Source: Candidatus Zixiibacteriota bacterium (GTDB taxonomy: Bacteria > Zixibacteria > MSB-5A5 > GN15 > FEB-12). Taken from it: DNA of 64,000 bases. Of this stretch, positions 18,715-27,688 are shown in pieces. The translations under genes were made by a program, and so were the position numbers. The notes beneath the pieces are model-generated. The model had not been told where the DNA came from, made no database searches, and saw only the letters and a list, made by a program, of their open reading frames with translations. Where the stretch lies: assembly GCA_017999435.1 (NCBI GenBank), contig JAGNLV010000003.1, positions 62,001 to 126,000 on the forward strand, given 5' to 3'. Position 1 is the first letter of the stretch, and every line of letters starts with the position of its first letter.

Positions 18715-18773
18715 GTTACTCCTTTGCTTGAACCGCCCTTCGGCGTCCTGTCGCAGCCCGCCGGAGGCTCCGA

Positions 18774-19313
18774 TCACTTTACGATTTGTATGACCTGTTT
18801 GAATTGATCCCCCTGCGCGACCACGAGCATTTCGAAGAGGGCCATTTCTACGCTCGTGATGCGCCCGCCGGCCTCCCGGATCGCCTCGATCCCGACGGCC
18901 CGGTTGGCCGCGGTGCGCGAGGAGACCGCGTCGCTCACCAGGTAGACCTCGTAACCGCCCGCCAGCAGATCCATCGCCGTCTGGTACACGCACACGTGCG
19001 TCTCCATACCGGTGAGGAGCACCTGCCGACGGCCGGTCGCTTTGAGGCGGGCCAGGAAGTTCTCGTCGCCGCAGCACGAAAAGGTCCGCTTGACCAGCCG
19101 GGCCTCGCCGGCCAGATGCTCGGCGATCTGCGGGAGAGTGTCGCCGAGTTTGTCGGGGAGCTGCTCGGTCCAGAGGATCGGCAGCCCGAGCACCTTCGCT
19201 CCTTTGATCATTCGCGCGACGTTTTCGTAAAACGTCTCCTTGTCATGCATGAGGGTCGCCAGTCTCCCCTGCACGTCCACCACCGCGAGCACCGCGTCGT
19301 CTCTCCTGAGCAT
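18774..19313 (-). CDS. Isochorismatase-family cysteine hydrolase
   Basis: A ~179-residue cytosolic hydrolase with the family triad visible: Asp in VVDVQGRL, Lys in ARLVKRTFSC and nucleophile Cys in GMETHVCVYQTA, plus the cis-peptide region before it. It resembles YcaC-type enzymes. The substrate (an amide or ester) cannot be told. An in-frame GTG at 19325 would add four residues. I prefer the ATG at 19313 because GAAGAGAAG precedes it. It follows the TonB-like receptor gene by about 140 bases. Confidence 0.85.
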   Translation of the reverse strand: MLRRDDAVLAVVDVQGRLATLMHDKETFYENVARMIKGAKVLGLPILWTEQLPDKLGDTLPQIAEHLAGEARLVKRTFSCCGDENFLARLKATGRRQVLLTGMETHVCVYQTAMDLLAGGYEVYLVSDAVSSRTAANRAVGIEAIREAGGRITSVEMALFEMLVVAQGDQFKQVIQIVK

Positions 19314-19455
19314 ACTTCTCTTCACACACCACCCGTTGATTCAATGGTTCTGCGGCCGCTTTCGGCTGACCGCGACCCCGCAAGATAGGCGCCGCCGGCG
19401 GTCGGGCAAGCACCTTCTGCGCCGAGGTTTCACGCGCCGCCGGCCGGGCGCACGG

Positions 19456-21498
19456 TCAGTCCAAAAAGGACCATTCAAATCCCAAATAGAAGTACCGTCC
19501 CGGAAAAACCAGGTAGTCCCGCTGGCTGTACGCACGCGAGAGGACATTCTCGAAGACAAAATGCATGCGGTAGTCGTCGTTGAGCATGAACGAGAGCTTC
19601 CCGTTGAAAACCGGATCTTCGCCCAGGTTCTGCTCCACGTACCCCTGATAGGGCCCGGTGTAGACGACCTCCCCGTAGGCGTAGAGGTTGAGCCTCCGCT
19701 GCGGCCAAGCCACGTGGAGTTCCAGCCCGGAGAAGGCCTGGTATTCGGGTGCGTACGCCCGGTCCTCGATCTTCTCGTAGTCCAGCCAGTGGTAGGACAC
19801 GCCGCCGCGAAAGGCGGCGAACTCACCCAGGCTGAGGCGCGGGGTGACTGTCGCGGTGACGAAATCGAGGGTCGTGTTGACCGGCCGGAAAACGAGCGCG
19901 GCGGCGGCCGGTTCGGGCGCCCACTCGATGCCGTCGAAGATGCGACCGCCGGTCACCGCGAAATTGACGTTATTGCGGACGGTGCCGAGCTCGAGCACCA
20001 ACGAACCCACGAGCTGCCGCTCCCGCTTCAAACGCTCGTCCCCCTCCTCCGCGTAGAGATCAGACCCGCCGTAGAGGGGCGACTGCCGGGCCGGAAGATG
20101 CAGCTCGTTCAGGCTGGGCGCGCGGCCGGCGAACCCGACCGCCAGCAGCACCATCCCGTGAGGACCGTCCCGGAACACCGTCGCCGTTCCCCCCGGCAGA
20201 AGCGGGTAATTTTCGACGACGCCGATCTCGGCGGTGAGAGCATACCGCCACCCGGGCGAGAGATCGGCCAGGCGGAGAGCGAAGGAACCGCTCAGCCGCT
20301 CGATGTTCTCGCCGCCGGAGTCGTACTCGAGAAAGGAACCATCGAGCGAAACCGAGACGAGATGGCGGCCGGCCAGCCAGTCGCCGTGCAGGAACCCGCC
20401 GTGGCCGGTCCAGTTGAGGCGGTGCTTGAGCGGGGCCGCCGTCCGGCCGGTGTTGGCCAGACCGTGGCGCTCGTGCCGATACCCGAACTCATACCGCCGG
20501 GTACCGGCCTCGTTGTCGTTGGTGAACATCGCCTCCGCGGTCCGGTTGAACCGATCCCGTTCGAGCGATGCTCCGCCGACATCGGGGCGCACCGCCAGCG
20601 GACCCTCGGTGTCGTAGAGCCACCCCCAGGTGCGCAGGCCGGTGCGACCGAGGAGCGGGAAATAGAAATCGCCGTAGTAGCTGTACTGGTCCGATTCGCG
20701 CCCGGGCGACACGCCGTCGGCGTTGCGGTACTCGACCGCCGCATCGACCGTCCGGCCGTCGCTGAACAGCTTGCTCAGGCGTCCGCGCACGTGGGCGTAC
20801 CCGAACCCGCCCTGGTTGACCAGGAAAGCGCTGTGGTACTTCCGGTCCGCCGGCCGGTAGGGCCGGGTGACCAGCGAGGCGATCGCGCCCGCACCGCCGA
20901 ACAGCTTCCCGACCGGTCCGGCCAACAGGAAGATGTCGTTGTCGAGCGCCGTGGGGACGGCGTTCATGTCGACCATGCCGTCCGGCTCGGCAATGTGCTC
21001 ATACGGGCCGAGACGGTGGCCATAGGCGATGAGATTGAGCCGGTCATTCATGAGGCCGAACGGCGCCACGGTCGAGCGCATCGGAACAACCTGGTGGCTG
21101 AGCACGAAGAAGGACGGATCCAGGCGGAAGTAGTCGCCGGCATCATGGTACCAGGAGCGGTCCACCGCCTTGCGCATGTTCATCCGCGGGCTGGTGAAAT
21201 AGTCGACAAGCGAGTCGAAGGGAGAGAAAGACGGCGGGCGCTGCGCCCGCATCGATTCTTCCTGGTGCTGGCGGTAGCGCTCCTCGAACGACTGCCGGGC
21301 CCGCTCGGCGGCGGAGAGGGAATCGGCCGGCGGCGCGAGCGCGGAGTCGGCGGGGCGGGCGGCGGCGGTATCGAGAACCTGGGCGGTGTCACGGGGGGCG
21401 ACCCCGGCGGTATCGCCGGGAGCCTCCTGCCCGACACAGGCGCCGGCGCAGAGCACCAGAATGGCCAGGAGAGCGCGGCGTGTCACTGAACGGCCCAT
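19456..21498 (-). CDS. Divergent TonB-dependent-receptor-like outer membrane protein
   Basis: A 680-residue exported protein. After the signal peptide (residues 1-23) comes a ~70-residue Pro/Asp/Ala-rich spacer, then a degenerate plug: DIFLLAGPVGKLFGGAGAIASLVTRP matches the family pattern 'IEVLRGPxSALYGSGAIGGVINIIT'. The rest is a barrel with GRAPSLNELHLP, close to the receptor motif 'FRAPSLNELY', and a final aromatic strand (YFYLGFEWSF). No clear TonB box is seen. The start overlaps the ECF S-component gene by 16 bases, suggesting that the two move the same cofactor across the outer and inner membranes. Confidence 0.7.
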   Translation of the reverse strand: MGRSVTRRALLAILVLCAGACVGQEAPGDTAGVAPRDTAQVLDTAAARPADSALAPPADSLSAAERARQSFEERYRQHQEESMRAQRPPSFSPFDSLVDYFTSPRMNMRKAVDRSWYHDAGDYFRLDPSFFVLSHQVVPMRSTVAPFGLMNDRLNLIAYGHRLGPYEHIAEPDGMVDMNAVPTALDNDIFLLAGPVGKLFGGAGAIASLVTRPYRPADRKYHSAFLVNQGGFGYAHVRGRLSKLFSDGRTVDAAVEYRNADGVSPGRESDQYSYYGDFYFPLLGRTGLRTWGWLYDTEGPLAVRPDVGGASLERDRFNRTAEAMFTNDNEAGTRRYEFGYRHERHGLANTGRTAAPLKHRLNWTGHGGFLHGDWLAGRHLVSVSLDGSFLEYDSGGENIERLSGSFALRLADLSPGWRYALTAEIGVVENYPLLPGGTATVFRDGPHGMVLLAVGFAGRAPSLNELHLPARQSPLYGGSDLYAEEGDERLKRERQLVGSLVLELGTVRNNVNFAVTGGRIFDGIEWAPEPAAAALVFRPVNTTLDFVTATVTPRLSLGEFAAFRGGVSYHWLDYEKIEDRAYAPEYQAFSGLELHVAWPQRRLNLYAYGEVVYTGPYQGYVEQNLGEDPVFNGKLSFMLNDDYRMHFVFENVLSRAYSQRDYLVFPGRYFYLGFEWSFLD

Positions 21499-22010
21499 CC
21501 TCGGTCATATAAGTAGCGGGCGGCCGGGAAAAGCAACGGGAAAATCACGGCGTTGGCGGCCAGCGAGATGCCCGCCCACAGGGCGCCGCCGACGAAACGC
21601 GGCCAGAAGGGCTGGAAGACCCAGGCGTCGGCGAGGTTGACCGGCAGGTAGAAAAGAACCGTGCAGAGCGCCGACGCGGCCAGCAGCCCGCCGGTCGTCC
21701 GCCACGACGGGCCGCCCCGCCCGACTGACCGCCGGAAGAGCGCTCCCACCACTCCCGAGCCGGCCGCTCCGACCACCTGGGCCACGGCTACCGGCGCCGC
21801 GGCCGGACCGTACGGATTGAACATCGTCCACAAGCCCATGCCCACTGCGCCCACGAGAATTCCCGGAACCGCCCCCCAGAGCAGCCCGGCGGAGAAGACA
21901 ATGAAGAACACGAGGTTGACATTCGGGAGGTAGGAGGTCCCCCACGACAGCACGTACACGAGCGCCGCACTCACGGCCACCCGCGCGATCACCAGCGGCC
22001 GCGAAATCAT
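21483..22010 (-). CDS. ECF-type transporter S component (substrate unknown)
   Basis: A 175-residue membrane protein with five or six hydrophobic segments. SYLPNVNLVFFIVFSAGLLWG and MFNPYGPAAAPVAVAQVVGA are typical of S components that bind vitamins or cofactors for ECF transporters. ATG at 22010 overlaps the upstream stop (ATGA), and its end overlaps the TonB-like receptor start. An EcfT gene lies at 49,143-49,946, but no EcfA ATPase is in the window. The substrate might be a vitamin such as cobalamin; this is inference. Confidence 0.7.
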   Translation of the reverse strand: MISRPLVIARVAVSAALVYVLSWGTSYLPNVNLVFFIVFSAGLLWGAVPGILVGAVGMGLWTMFNPYGPAAAPVAVAQVVGAAGSGVVGALFRRSVGRGGPSWRTTGGLLAASALCTVLFYLPVNLADAWVFQPFWPRFVGGALWAGISLAANAVIFPLLFPAARYLYDRGWAVQ

Positions 22011-24340
22011 CGGATAACGGCAACCTTTGTCGTGCTCTCCGCCAGCACCCTCTTGCGCGCACTCGATTCGTAAAGGCGCGCGACCGCGACGTAGGCGCCG
22101 GAGACGACGTCCCGGCCGGCGTCGTTGCGCAGATCCCAGTGCACCTCGTACATGCCGGCGGTCTCCCCGACCGGCTCCGCTCCCGACAGCGTCCGCACCC
22201 TCTCCCCGGCGACCGTGAACAGGTCCACCACGATTTCGGGGTCGGTCGTCTCCGGTTCGCCGTACTCGCCGAACGGCACGGTGAAGCGGAAGGCGACGTT
22301 GGTGTGATTCGGCAGAGCGGGGTTGACCGGGTTGGGATACGGGTAGAACCACACCGCCGGTTTGACCGGCACCGGCTCCGGCGGGACGAGATTAGCGGCG
22401 GCCAGGTAGCCCACGCGCATGGCGATGCTCGGATAGGTGCGATAGTGCCGTTCGTCCTGCGAGTAGGTCGCCGGCGAGAGGGCGACCAGAATGCGGCTGT
22501 AGCGGTCGGGGTTGGGAAACAACAGGCGCGTCACACTGCCGTCCAGAAGCGTGAACCGATCAATTTCCACTGAATCCGGGTAGTCCACGAAGTAGTACAT
22601 GATGGCGATGCCCCACGGCTGCGGCAGCGGCGGCGACGCCGAACCGAGCGAGAGGTCGAGACGGAGCGTGCTGTCGATCGTGATCCAGTCGTACCCCGAC
22701 TGCCCGTCGACCTGAACCGAATCGTCGCACCGCGTGTCGACCCAGAGCGTGCACTTGTAGTAGCGCGGCAGCAGCTCGACGTAACTGGTGTCGATTCCGT
22801 TCACAATCGTCGAACACTTTACGATCGAGAAGTCCCAATCCTGGGAAACGCTCCGGCGCACGCGCCCGCCGCACACCGAATCGGACCAGGAGTTGCAGAC
22901 CCAGTAGGTCGTGTCGCGGGAGACGCAGCCGATGCGGAAGAAATCCCAGTCGGCCGTCTGCGGCACTTCGGTGGAATCGGTGCAGGCAGAATCGAGCACG
23001 CTGGTGCAGTTCCAGTAGGTCGTATCGGGCGGCACGAACTTGGTGCTGTCAAGGAGAATATACGCCGCGCCGTTGTGCAGCGGGTTGAGCGGGTTGTCAT
23101 TCGCGGGCACCGTGTCCGGATAGGTGGCGGTGCGCATGAGCCTGGCCGGATTCAGCTCGGGGTAGGCCTGCCGTTCCTCGTAGCCGACATACTGGGGAAC
23201 CGGGTCCGCGTGCGTTCCGGTGAACCAGTTCCAGATGCGGAACTCGCGCATCGCCTGCGGCCACTGCTGGGCGCCGGCCGTGAACGTGTCGATCTCGGCG
23301 TTGGCCGCCGTCAGAAAATCTGGGCCCGGCCCCAGCTCCTCGCACCCTTTCCAGATCGCGTAGATCAACGTGTCGTCGTAATACTGCTCGAGGAAAATCG
23401 GGCAGATGCCGTTCGCATACGGCTGCAGATCGTAGTACGAGTTGAACTGCTGCAGCGACAGCCGGGGGTCGGCGAAGAAGTAGGGCAGGTAGTTGTAGTA
23501 GTCGTTGATGTCGTCGTAGAGCTTCTCCTCCATCCACACCGACGACATCTCCATCCAGTACCGCGCCACGACCGTGTCGGTCGGCTGAAGGTAGACAGTC
23601 CCCTCAAAATAATCGAGAGCGAACTGCACGGCGTGGAAATACTCGTGTGCGGCCGTGACCCGGATCGCATCGAGGGGCCGCCCGGCGTAGTCGGGGAGGC
23701 CGTCATAGTTGCGATCCAGCGCCATGAACGAGGTCGCCCACATGGACTCGGGACCGGTCAACTCCTCGGGCTGCGTGTATCCGTAGGCGCCCGCCCCGAT
23801 GTCGAGCAGGTAGACGTCGTAGAGCGAGTCCCCGCCGCCGGCGTAGAAGTCGTCCCGCGGCGGCGCCGGGTAGCCCAGGACGCCGACGATGTTGTGGTGG
23901 ACGCTGTCGAGAATGACGGCCGTGGCCTCGACATAGTCCGGAATGGAGTTGCCGTTGTTGTCGGTCAGGATGACCGCCGAGTCCCCGACCCGGGTGTAGT
24001 GGACTTTGAACCGCTGATCGGGGCTGACGAGCGTCTCCTCGAGCCGGAGGACGGGGCGCAGCGACTGGTCGATGCCGGCCGCCTGCAGGAGTTCCTTGTC
24101 GATCCGGCTGCGGTTGTTGAGCAAATCGGCGGCGACCGCCATCCCGCACTTCACGATCGGCGCGCCGTCCGGGGTCAACTGCACCCCCTCGCCGAGCGCC
24201 TGGGCCGGAGCGGGCGCCCGCCCGGTGATATAGAGGTAGGCGTCGATGATTTCCTCCTGGCGCGCGCGCGACATCGGCTCGGCGGCCGCCAGGCCGGCCA
24301 GGAGGACCGGCGCCAGGACCAGGGCTATGCTGTGTCTCAC
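22007..24340 (-). CDS. Secreted MXAN_6640-like putative metalloprotease
   Basis: A 777-residue exported protein with signal peptide (residues 1-20). A zinc motif HEYFH (HExxH, about residue 231) sits in RVTAAHEYFHAVQFALDY, and WMEEKLYDD downstream may supply the Glu ligand, as in the MXAN_6640 family. A Ca-loop-like NNGNSIPDYVE lies near residue 130. The centre has repeated Thr/Tyr/Trp/Cys units (DTTYWNCTS, DTTYWVCNS). The C-terminus is a FlgD-like beta-sandwich (AVWFYPYPNPVNP...VDLFTVAGERVRTL...HWDLRNDAGRDV), a common surface or sorting tail in FCB bacteria. Overlaps both neighbours by four bases. Confidence 0.75.
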   Translation of the reverse strand: MRHSIALVLAPVLLAGLAAAEPMSRARQEEIIDAYLYITGRAPAPAQALGEGVQLTPDGAPIVKCGMAVAADLLNNRSRIDKELLQAAGIDQSLRPVLRLEETLVSPDQRFKVHYTRVGDSAVILTDNNGNSIPDYVEATAVILDSVHHNIVGVLGYPAPPRDDFYAGGGDSLYDVYLLDIGAGAYGYTQPEELTGPESMWATSFMALDRNYDGLPDYAGRPLDAIRVTAAHEYFHAVQFALDYFEGTVYLQPTDTVVARYWMEMSSVWMEEKLYDDINDYYNYLPYFFADPRLSLQQFNSYYDLQPYANGICPIFLEQYYDDTLIYAIWKGCEELGPGPDFLTAANAEIDTFTAGAQQWPQAMREFRIWNWFTGTHADPVPQYVGYEERQAYPELNPARLMRTATYPDTVPANDNPLNPLHNGAAYILLDSTKFVPPDTTYWNCTSVLDSACTDSTEVPQTADWDFFRIGCVSRDTTYWVCNSWSDSVCGGRVRRSVSQDWDFSIVKCSTIVNGIDTSYVELLPRYYKCTLWVDTRCDDSVQVDGQSGYDWITIDSTLRLDLSLGSASPPLPQPWGIAIMYYFVDYPDSVEIDRFTLLDGSVTRLLFPNPDRYSRILVALSPATYSQDERHYRTYPSIAMRVGYLAAANLVPPEPVPVKPAVWFYPYPNPVNPALPNHTNVAFRFTVPFGEYGEPETTDPEIVVDLFTVAGERVRTLSGAEPVGETAGMYEVHWDLRNDAGRDVVSGAYVAVARLYESSARKRVLAESTTKVAVIR

Positions 24341-25176
24341 AGGGTATCCTTTCGTGCCTGCGCCCGCTGCCGGAGCGCATCGAGATACTCGGCCGGCACG
24401 CGCTGCGATCCGATCGCCCCGTAGCGCCCTTCGCGCCCGTGGAAATCGGAGCCGCCGGTGACGAGCAGACGGTGGCGTTCGGCCAGGTGGCGGAACTGCT
24501 CGGTGTGCCGCTGCTGGTGCGACGGGTGGTGCATTTCGATGCCGTCCAGGCCGAGCCCGGCCAGCAGCTCGAGGTGCCGGTAGGTTTCATCAATTTGCGG
24601 GTGGGCCAGAACGACGACGCCGCCGGCCGCGTGAACGGCGCGGATCGCCTCCGCCGGCGTGAAGTTCTGCTTCGGGACATAAGCGGGTTTGCCGCCGCCG
24701 ATGTACTTGTCGAAAGCGCTCTGGTAGGCCGTCACCAGCCCCCGCTCGTGCATCGTCTGGGCGATATGCGGACGGCCCACTGCCGCCTTTCCGGCCGTTG
24801 CGGCCACTTGCTCGTAGCTCAGGGAGATCCCCAGTTCGTTCAGCCTTTCTACGATCTGCCTCGCCCGCCGGTTCCGGCGCTCGCGGAACGCGGCGAGCGC
24901 CTCGCCGAGCGCGGCGTCCTCCGGGTCGAACAGGTACGCCAGAAGGTGCAACTCCCCCCCCGCGCTCTCGACTGACAGCTCCAGCCCCGGGATCAGTTCC
25001 GGGTCGCCGGGCCGGAGGAGTTTGCGCGCCTCGCGGTACCCCTCCAGGGTGTCGTGGTCGGTGAGGGCGAAGGCCGCGAGCTCGGCCTCTCGCACCATGC
25101 GCACCACCTCGGAGGGCGCGTAGAGGCCGTCCGAGCAGTCGGTGTGCAGGTGGAGGTCGATGAACCGGCGCACCAT
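24337..25176 (-). CDS. PHP-domain phosphoesterase (3',5'-nucleoside bisphosphate phosphatase-like)
   Basis: A 279-residue metal-dependent phosphatase of the PHP family. Metal ligands are visible in IDLHLHTDCSDG near the N-terminus, LTDHDTLEG, the Glu of IPGLELS, VLAHPQ and the C-terminal GGSDFHG. Length and motif order fit the YciV/RnaA-like group that removes the 3' phosphate from pAp-type nucleotides and trims small RNAs. The ATG directly abuts the FTCD stop, and its own stop overlaps the next start, so it sits inside the long operon. Confidence 0.85.
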   Translation of the reverse strand: MVRRFIDLHLHTDCSDGLYAPSEVVRMVREAELAAFALTDHDTLEGYREARKLLRPGDPELIPGLELSVESAGGELHLLAYLFDPEDAALGEALAAFRERRNRRARQIVERLNELGISLSYEQVAATAGKAAVGRPHIAQTMHERGLVTAYQSAFDKYIGGGKPAYVPKQNFTPAEAIRAVHAAGGVVVLAHPQIDETYRHLELLAGLGLDGIEMHHPSHQQRHTEQFRHLAERHRLLVTGGSDFHGREGRYGAIGSQRVPAEYLDALRQRAQARKDTL

Positions 25177-26709
25177 CTACAGCTTCGCCTCGACCAGGTT
25201 CCGGATCTCCCCGGCGATCGCTCTGCCCTCGGCGGCGATGGCGGCCGTTTGTTCGCGCAGGCGGCGGGCAAAATCCTGGTCGCGGAGATTGGTCAGGTTG
25301 ATCCGGACGTTGTACCCGGCCCCTTCGATGGCCGACATCCCCATCAGCCCGGCCACCCCGGCGTCGGTGATCGAATTCTGGTTCCCCTTGGCGGCGACTG
25401 TCCGGGCCAGCCGGAGCACCTCGAGTGATTTCTGCATCACGGTCAGCGGCACCTCGGCGGCATGCTTGGTTGCCGCCTCGACCGCCGCCTCCCGCTGCGC
25501 CTGCTCCTCGTCGGTCCCCTTCGGCAGCTTGAACGCGGCCATCACGGCGCCGAACGCCTGCTCGTCCTCGACTATGAGCTGCTCGAGTTCGGCGCGGAGG
25601 GCGTCGGCCCGGTCGCGCACCCCGGCGAGCTCGTCCTTGACGTCGGCGTAGGCCTTCTTGCCGACCGTGAGGCGGGACACCATGGCCGCCAGCGCGGCCG
25701 CCAGCGCGCCCGCCGCGGCCGAGACCGAACCGCCGCCCGGGGCCGGGGCCGACGAGGCCACCTGGTCGAAGAAGCTCTCCCGGACCTCGGCGGCGTTCCC
25801 GCCGCCGCCCGCCATCTTGAGCTTCTCCTCGAGGATCTGGTTCTTGGAGAAATTCTCCAGGCGGAGGTAGAAGTCGGCGACCGCGAGGATGGCGTCGTTG
25901 GGCACCAGGCCGATGATCTCCGACGACGTGACCGGTACGCCGTAGCGGTCGGCCTCCGACTTGATTGTCTCGAACACCCGGAAAATGGGGGTTTTCGTGT
26001 AGTTCACCAGGTTCATCGAGATCTGGACCTGGTTGCGCGCCTTGATGTCGAAACCGAGGGCTTTGACGAAGCGATAGCCGCCGGTGAGCGAGCGCACGGC
26101 ATCGGCAATCCGGTCGGCCACGGTCTTGTTGTTGGTGCCGAGATAAACGTTGAACGCGACCAGCGGGAAACGGACGCCGATGGCGGTGGCGCCGGCGCGG
26201 AGATTCATCTGCGCCGGGCCGTAGTCGGGCTGCCGTTCCGGGTCGGTGGCGATAGTGTCGCGGATGCCTTCGTATTCCCCCTGGCGGACGTTGGCGAGAT
26301 TCTTGCGGCTCGGCCGGGTGCGGGCGTCCTCGTAGAGGTACACCGGGATCTGCAGTTCCTCGCCGACCCGTTTGCCAAGCTTGTGGGCCAGCTCGACGGC
26401 CTCCTCGATTTCCATCTCGGAGATCGGGATGAAGGGGCAGACGTCGCAGGCGCCCATGCGGGGGTGTTCCCCCTGGTGGGTGCGCATGTCGATCAGCTCG
26501 GCCGCTATCCTGTATCCCTCGAAGGCCGCATCGACCGCCCTGGAGGGGTGGCAGACGAAGGTCACCACGGCACGGTTGTGGTCCTTGTCCATTTCCTTGT
26601 CGAGAAGCACGACCCCGTCAACCGAGGTGATGGCGGCGCAGATCGCATCGATGACTTCGGGCCGCCGCCCTTCGGAGAAATTCGGAACGCATTCCACCAG
26701 CTTGGCCAT
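25177..26709 (-). CDS. Fused glutamate formimidoyltransferase / formimidoyl-THF cyclodeaminase
   Basis: A 510-residue bifunctional folate enzyme of histidine or purine breakdown. The first ~300 residues are the transferase (KLVECVPNFSEGR, FTCHPSR-like FVCHPSRAV, HQGEHPRMGACDVCPF). After a linker, about 330-510 is the cyclodeaminase (FFDQVASSAPAPGGGSVSA, AAKGNQNSITDAGVA). The order matches animal FTCD, where formimino-glutamate yields 5,10-methenyl-THF. No hut genes are nearby. The start at 26709 follows GGAG by six bases; the upstream in-frame extension lacks similarity. Confidence 0.93.
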   Translation of the reverse strand: MAKLVECVPNFSEGRRPEVIDAICAAITSVDGVVLLDKEMDKDHNRAVVTFVCHPSRAVDAAFEGYRIAAELIDMRTHQGEHPRMGACDVCPFIPISEMEIEEAVELAHKLGKRVGEELQIPVYLYEDARTRPSRKNLANVRQGEYEGIRDTIATDPERQPDYGPAQMNLRAGATAIGVRFPLVAFNVYLGTNNKTVADRIADAVRSLTGGYRFVKALGFDIKARNQVQISMNLVNYTKTPIFRVFETIKSEADRYGVPVTSSEIIGLVPNDAILAVADFYLRLENFSKNQILEEKLKMAGGGGNAAEVRESFFDQVASSAPAPGGGSVSAAAGALAAALAAMVSRLTVGKKAYADVKDELAGVRDRADALRAELEQLIVEDEQAFGAVMAAFKLPKGTDEEQAQREAAVEAATKHAAEVPLTVMQKSLEVLRLARTVAAKGNQNSITDAGVAGLMGMSAIEGAGYNVRINLTNLRDQDFARRLREQTAAIAAEGRAIAGEIRNLVEAKL

Positions 26710-26726
26710 TACCAACTCCGTCGTCG

Positions 26727-27686
26727 TTACTGTTCGCAGGCTCGGCGGAGGCCCCACGCCAACAGGGGGATCATCACTTCATGGTGTCCGACGAAGTTGA
26801 ACCCTTTGCCCGCGAGCGCGGTCGGCCGGTTCACCACGTTTACCGCCGGACGGTAGTGCGCGATCATGTCGAAGTTGGCGGTCACGAGCCTCCCGGCGCC
26901 GCCGCGGAGGTTGCGGGCCACGGTCAGCGCCTTGAGAAAAACTTCCGGCAATATAACCGCTGACCCGATATTTGCAATAGCCCCGCCGGAGTCAATTTCG
27001 CCGCAGACAGTGCAGAGGATGCGGAAGTCCAGATGGGAGGCCGCCCCGACCGCCGCGCCGTCGAAATTGGGGTGCTGGGCGACGATGTCGGTGCCGATGC
27101 CGACGTGGACGGTGGCCGGCCGGCCCAGCCGGTAGGCCTCGGCAAACAGAGACAGGGCGCGGTGCGGCGCCTGCCGCTCGGTGATGAACCGCCCCACCGC
27201 GGCGCCCAGCCCGACCCGGTTCGCCGCCGCCAGCGCCACCGCCCCGGCGAAGAGGTCCCCCGTCTCGGCGACCATGCCGAAACTGCCGTCGGCCAGCCCC
27301 GCCTGCACATCCTCGGAGGTCCCGCCGAAGAACGCCAGCTCAAGATCATGGATGACGCCCGCCCCGCTGAACGACAAACCGGTGACGATGTCCCGGCGCA
27401 TCAGGTCGATGAGGATCGGCGAGAGGCCGACTTTGATCAGGTGGGCGCCCAGAAGCAGGTGGAAAGGCCGGCCTTTCCGGCGGGCCTCGGCGACGAGGGC
27501 GATGAATTCTTTGAGATCGGCCGCCTTGAGGAACCCGGGCAGGGACTCGAAGAAATCGGCGCCGTCGGTCTCGGCCATCGGCCGTCCCAGCGCCTCGATG
27601 GTCGTCTTGTTGGCCCGGCGGGCATAGGGAATGCGCGCGACGCGCGTCAGATCGGCCGGGGCGGGCTGTGGCTTCTTGGCGGCCAT
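26727..27686 (-). CDS. Deoxyhypusine-synthase-like protein
   Basis: A 319-residue cytosolic protein. HLIKVGLSPILIDLMRRD...LSFSGAGVIHDLELAF resembles the N-terminal half of deoxyhypusine synthases ('GAMVxAGLRxIIxDLI...TGANLVHDL'). GIGTDIVAQHPNFDGAA, NIGSAVILPEVFLKAL and a C-terminal GKGFNFVGHHEVMIPLL segment look like the bacterial branch of that family. Bacteria lack eIF5A, so the true reaction, perhaps on polyamines or an NAD-linked substrate, is unknown. I chose ATG 27686, two bases after the upstream stop. Moderate confidence. Confidence 0.5.
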   Translation of the reverse strand: MAAKKPQPAPADLTRVARIPYARRANKTTIEALGRPMAETDGADFFESLPGFLKAADLKEFIALVAEARRKGRPFHLLLGAHLIKVGLSPILIDLMRRDIVTGLSFSGAGVIHDLELAFFGGTSEDVQAGLADGSFGMVAETGDLFAGAVALAAANRVGLGAAVGRFITERQAPHRALSLFAEAYRLGRPATVHVGIGTDIVAQHPNFDGAAVGAASHLDFRILCTVCGEIDSGGAIANIGSAVILPEVFLKALTVARNLRGGAGRLVTANFDMIAHYRPAVNVVNRPTALAGKGFNFVGHHEVMIPLLAWGLRRACEQ

Positions 27687-27688
27687 GA

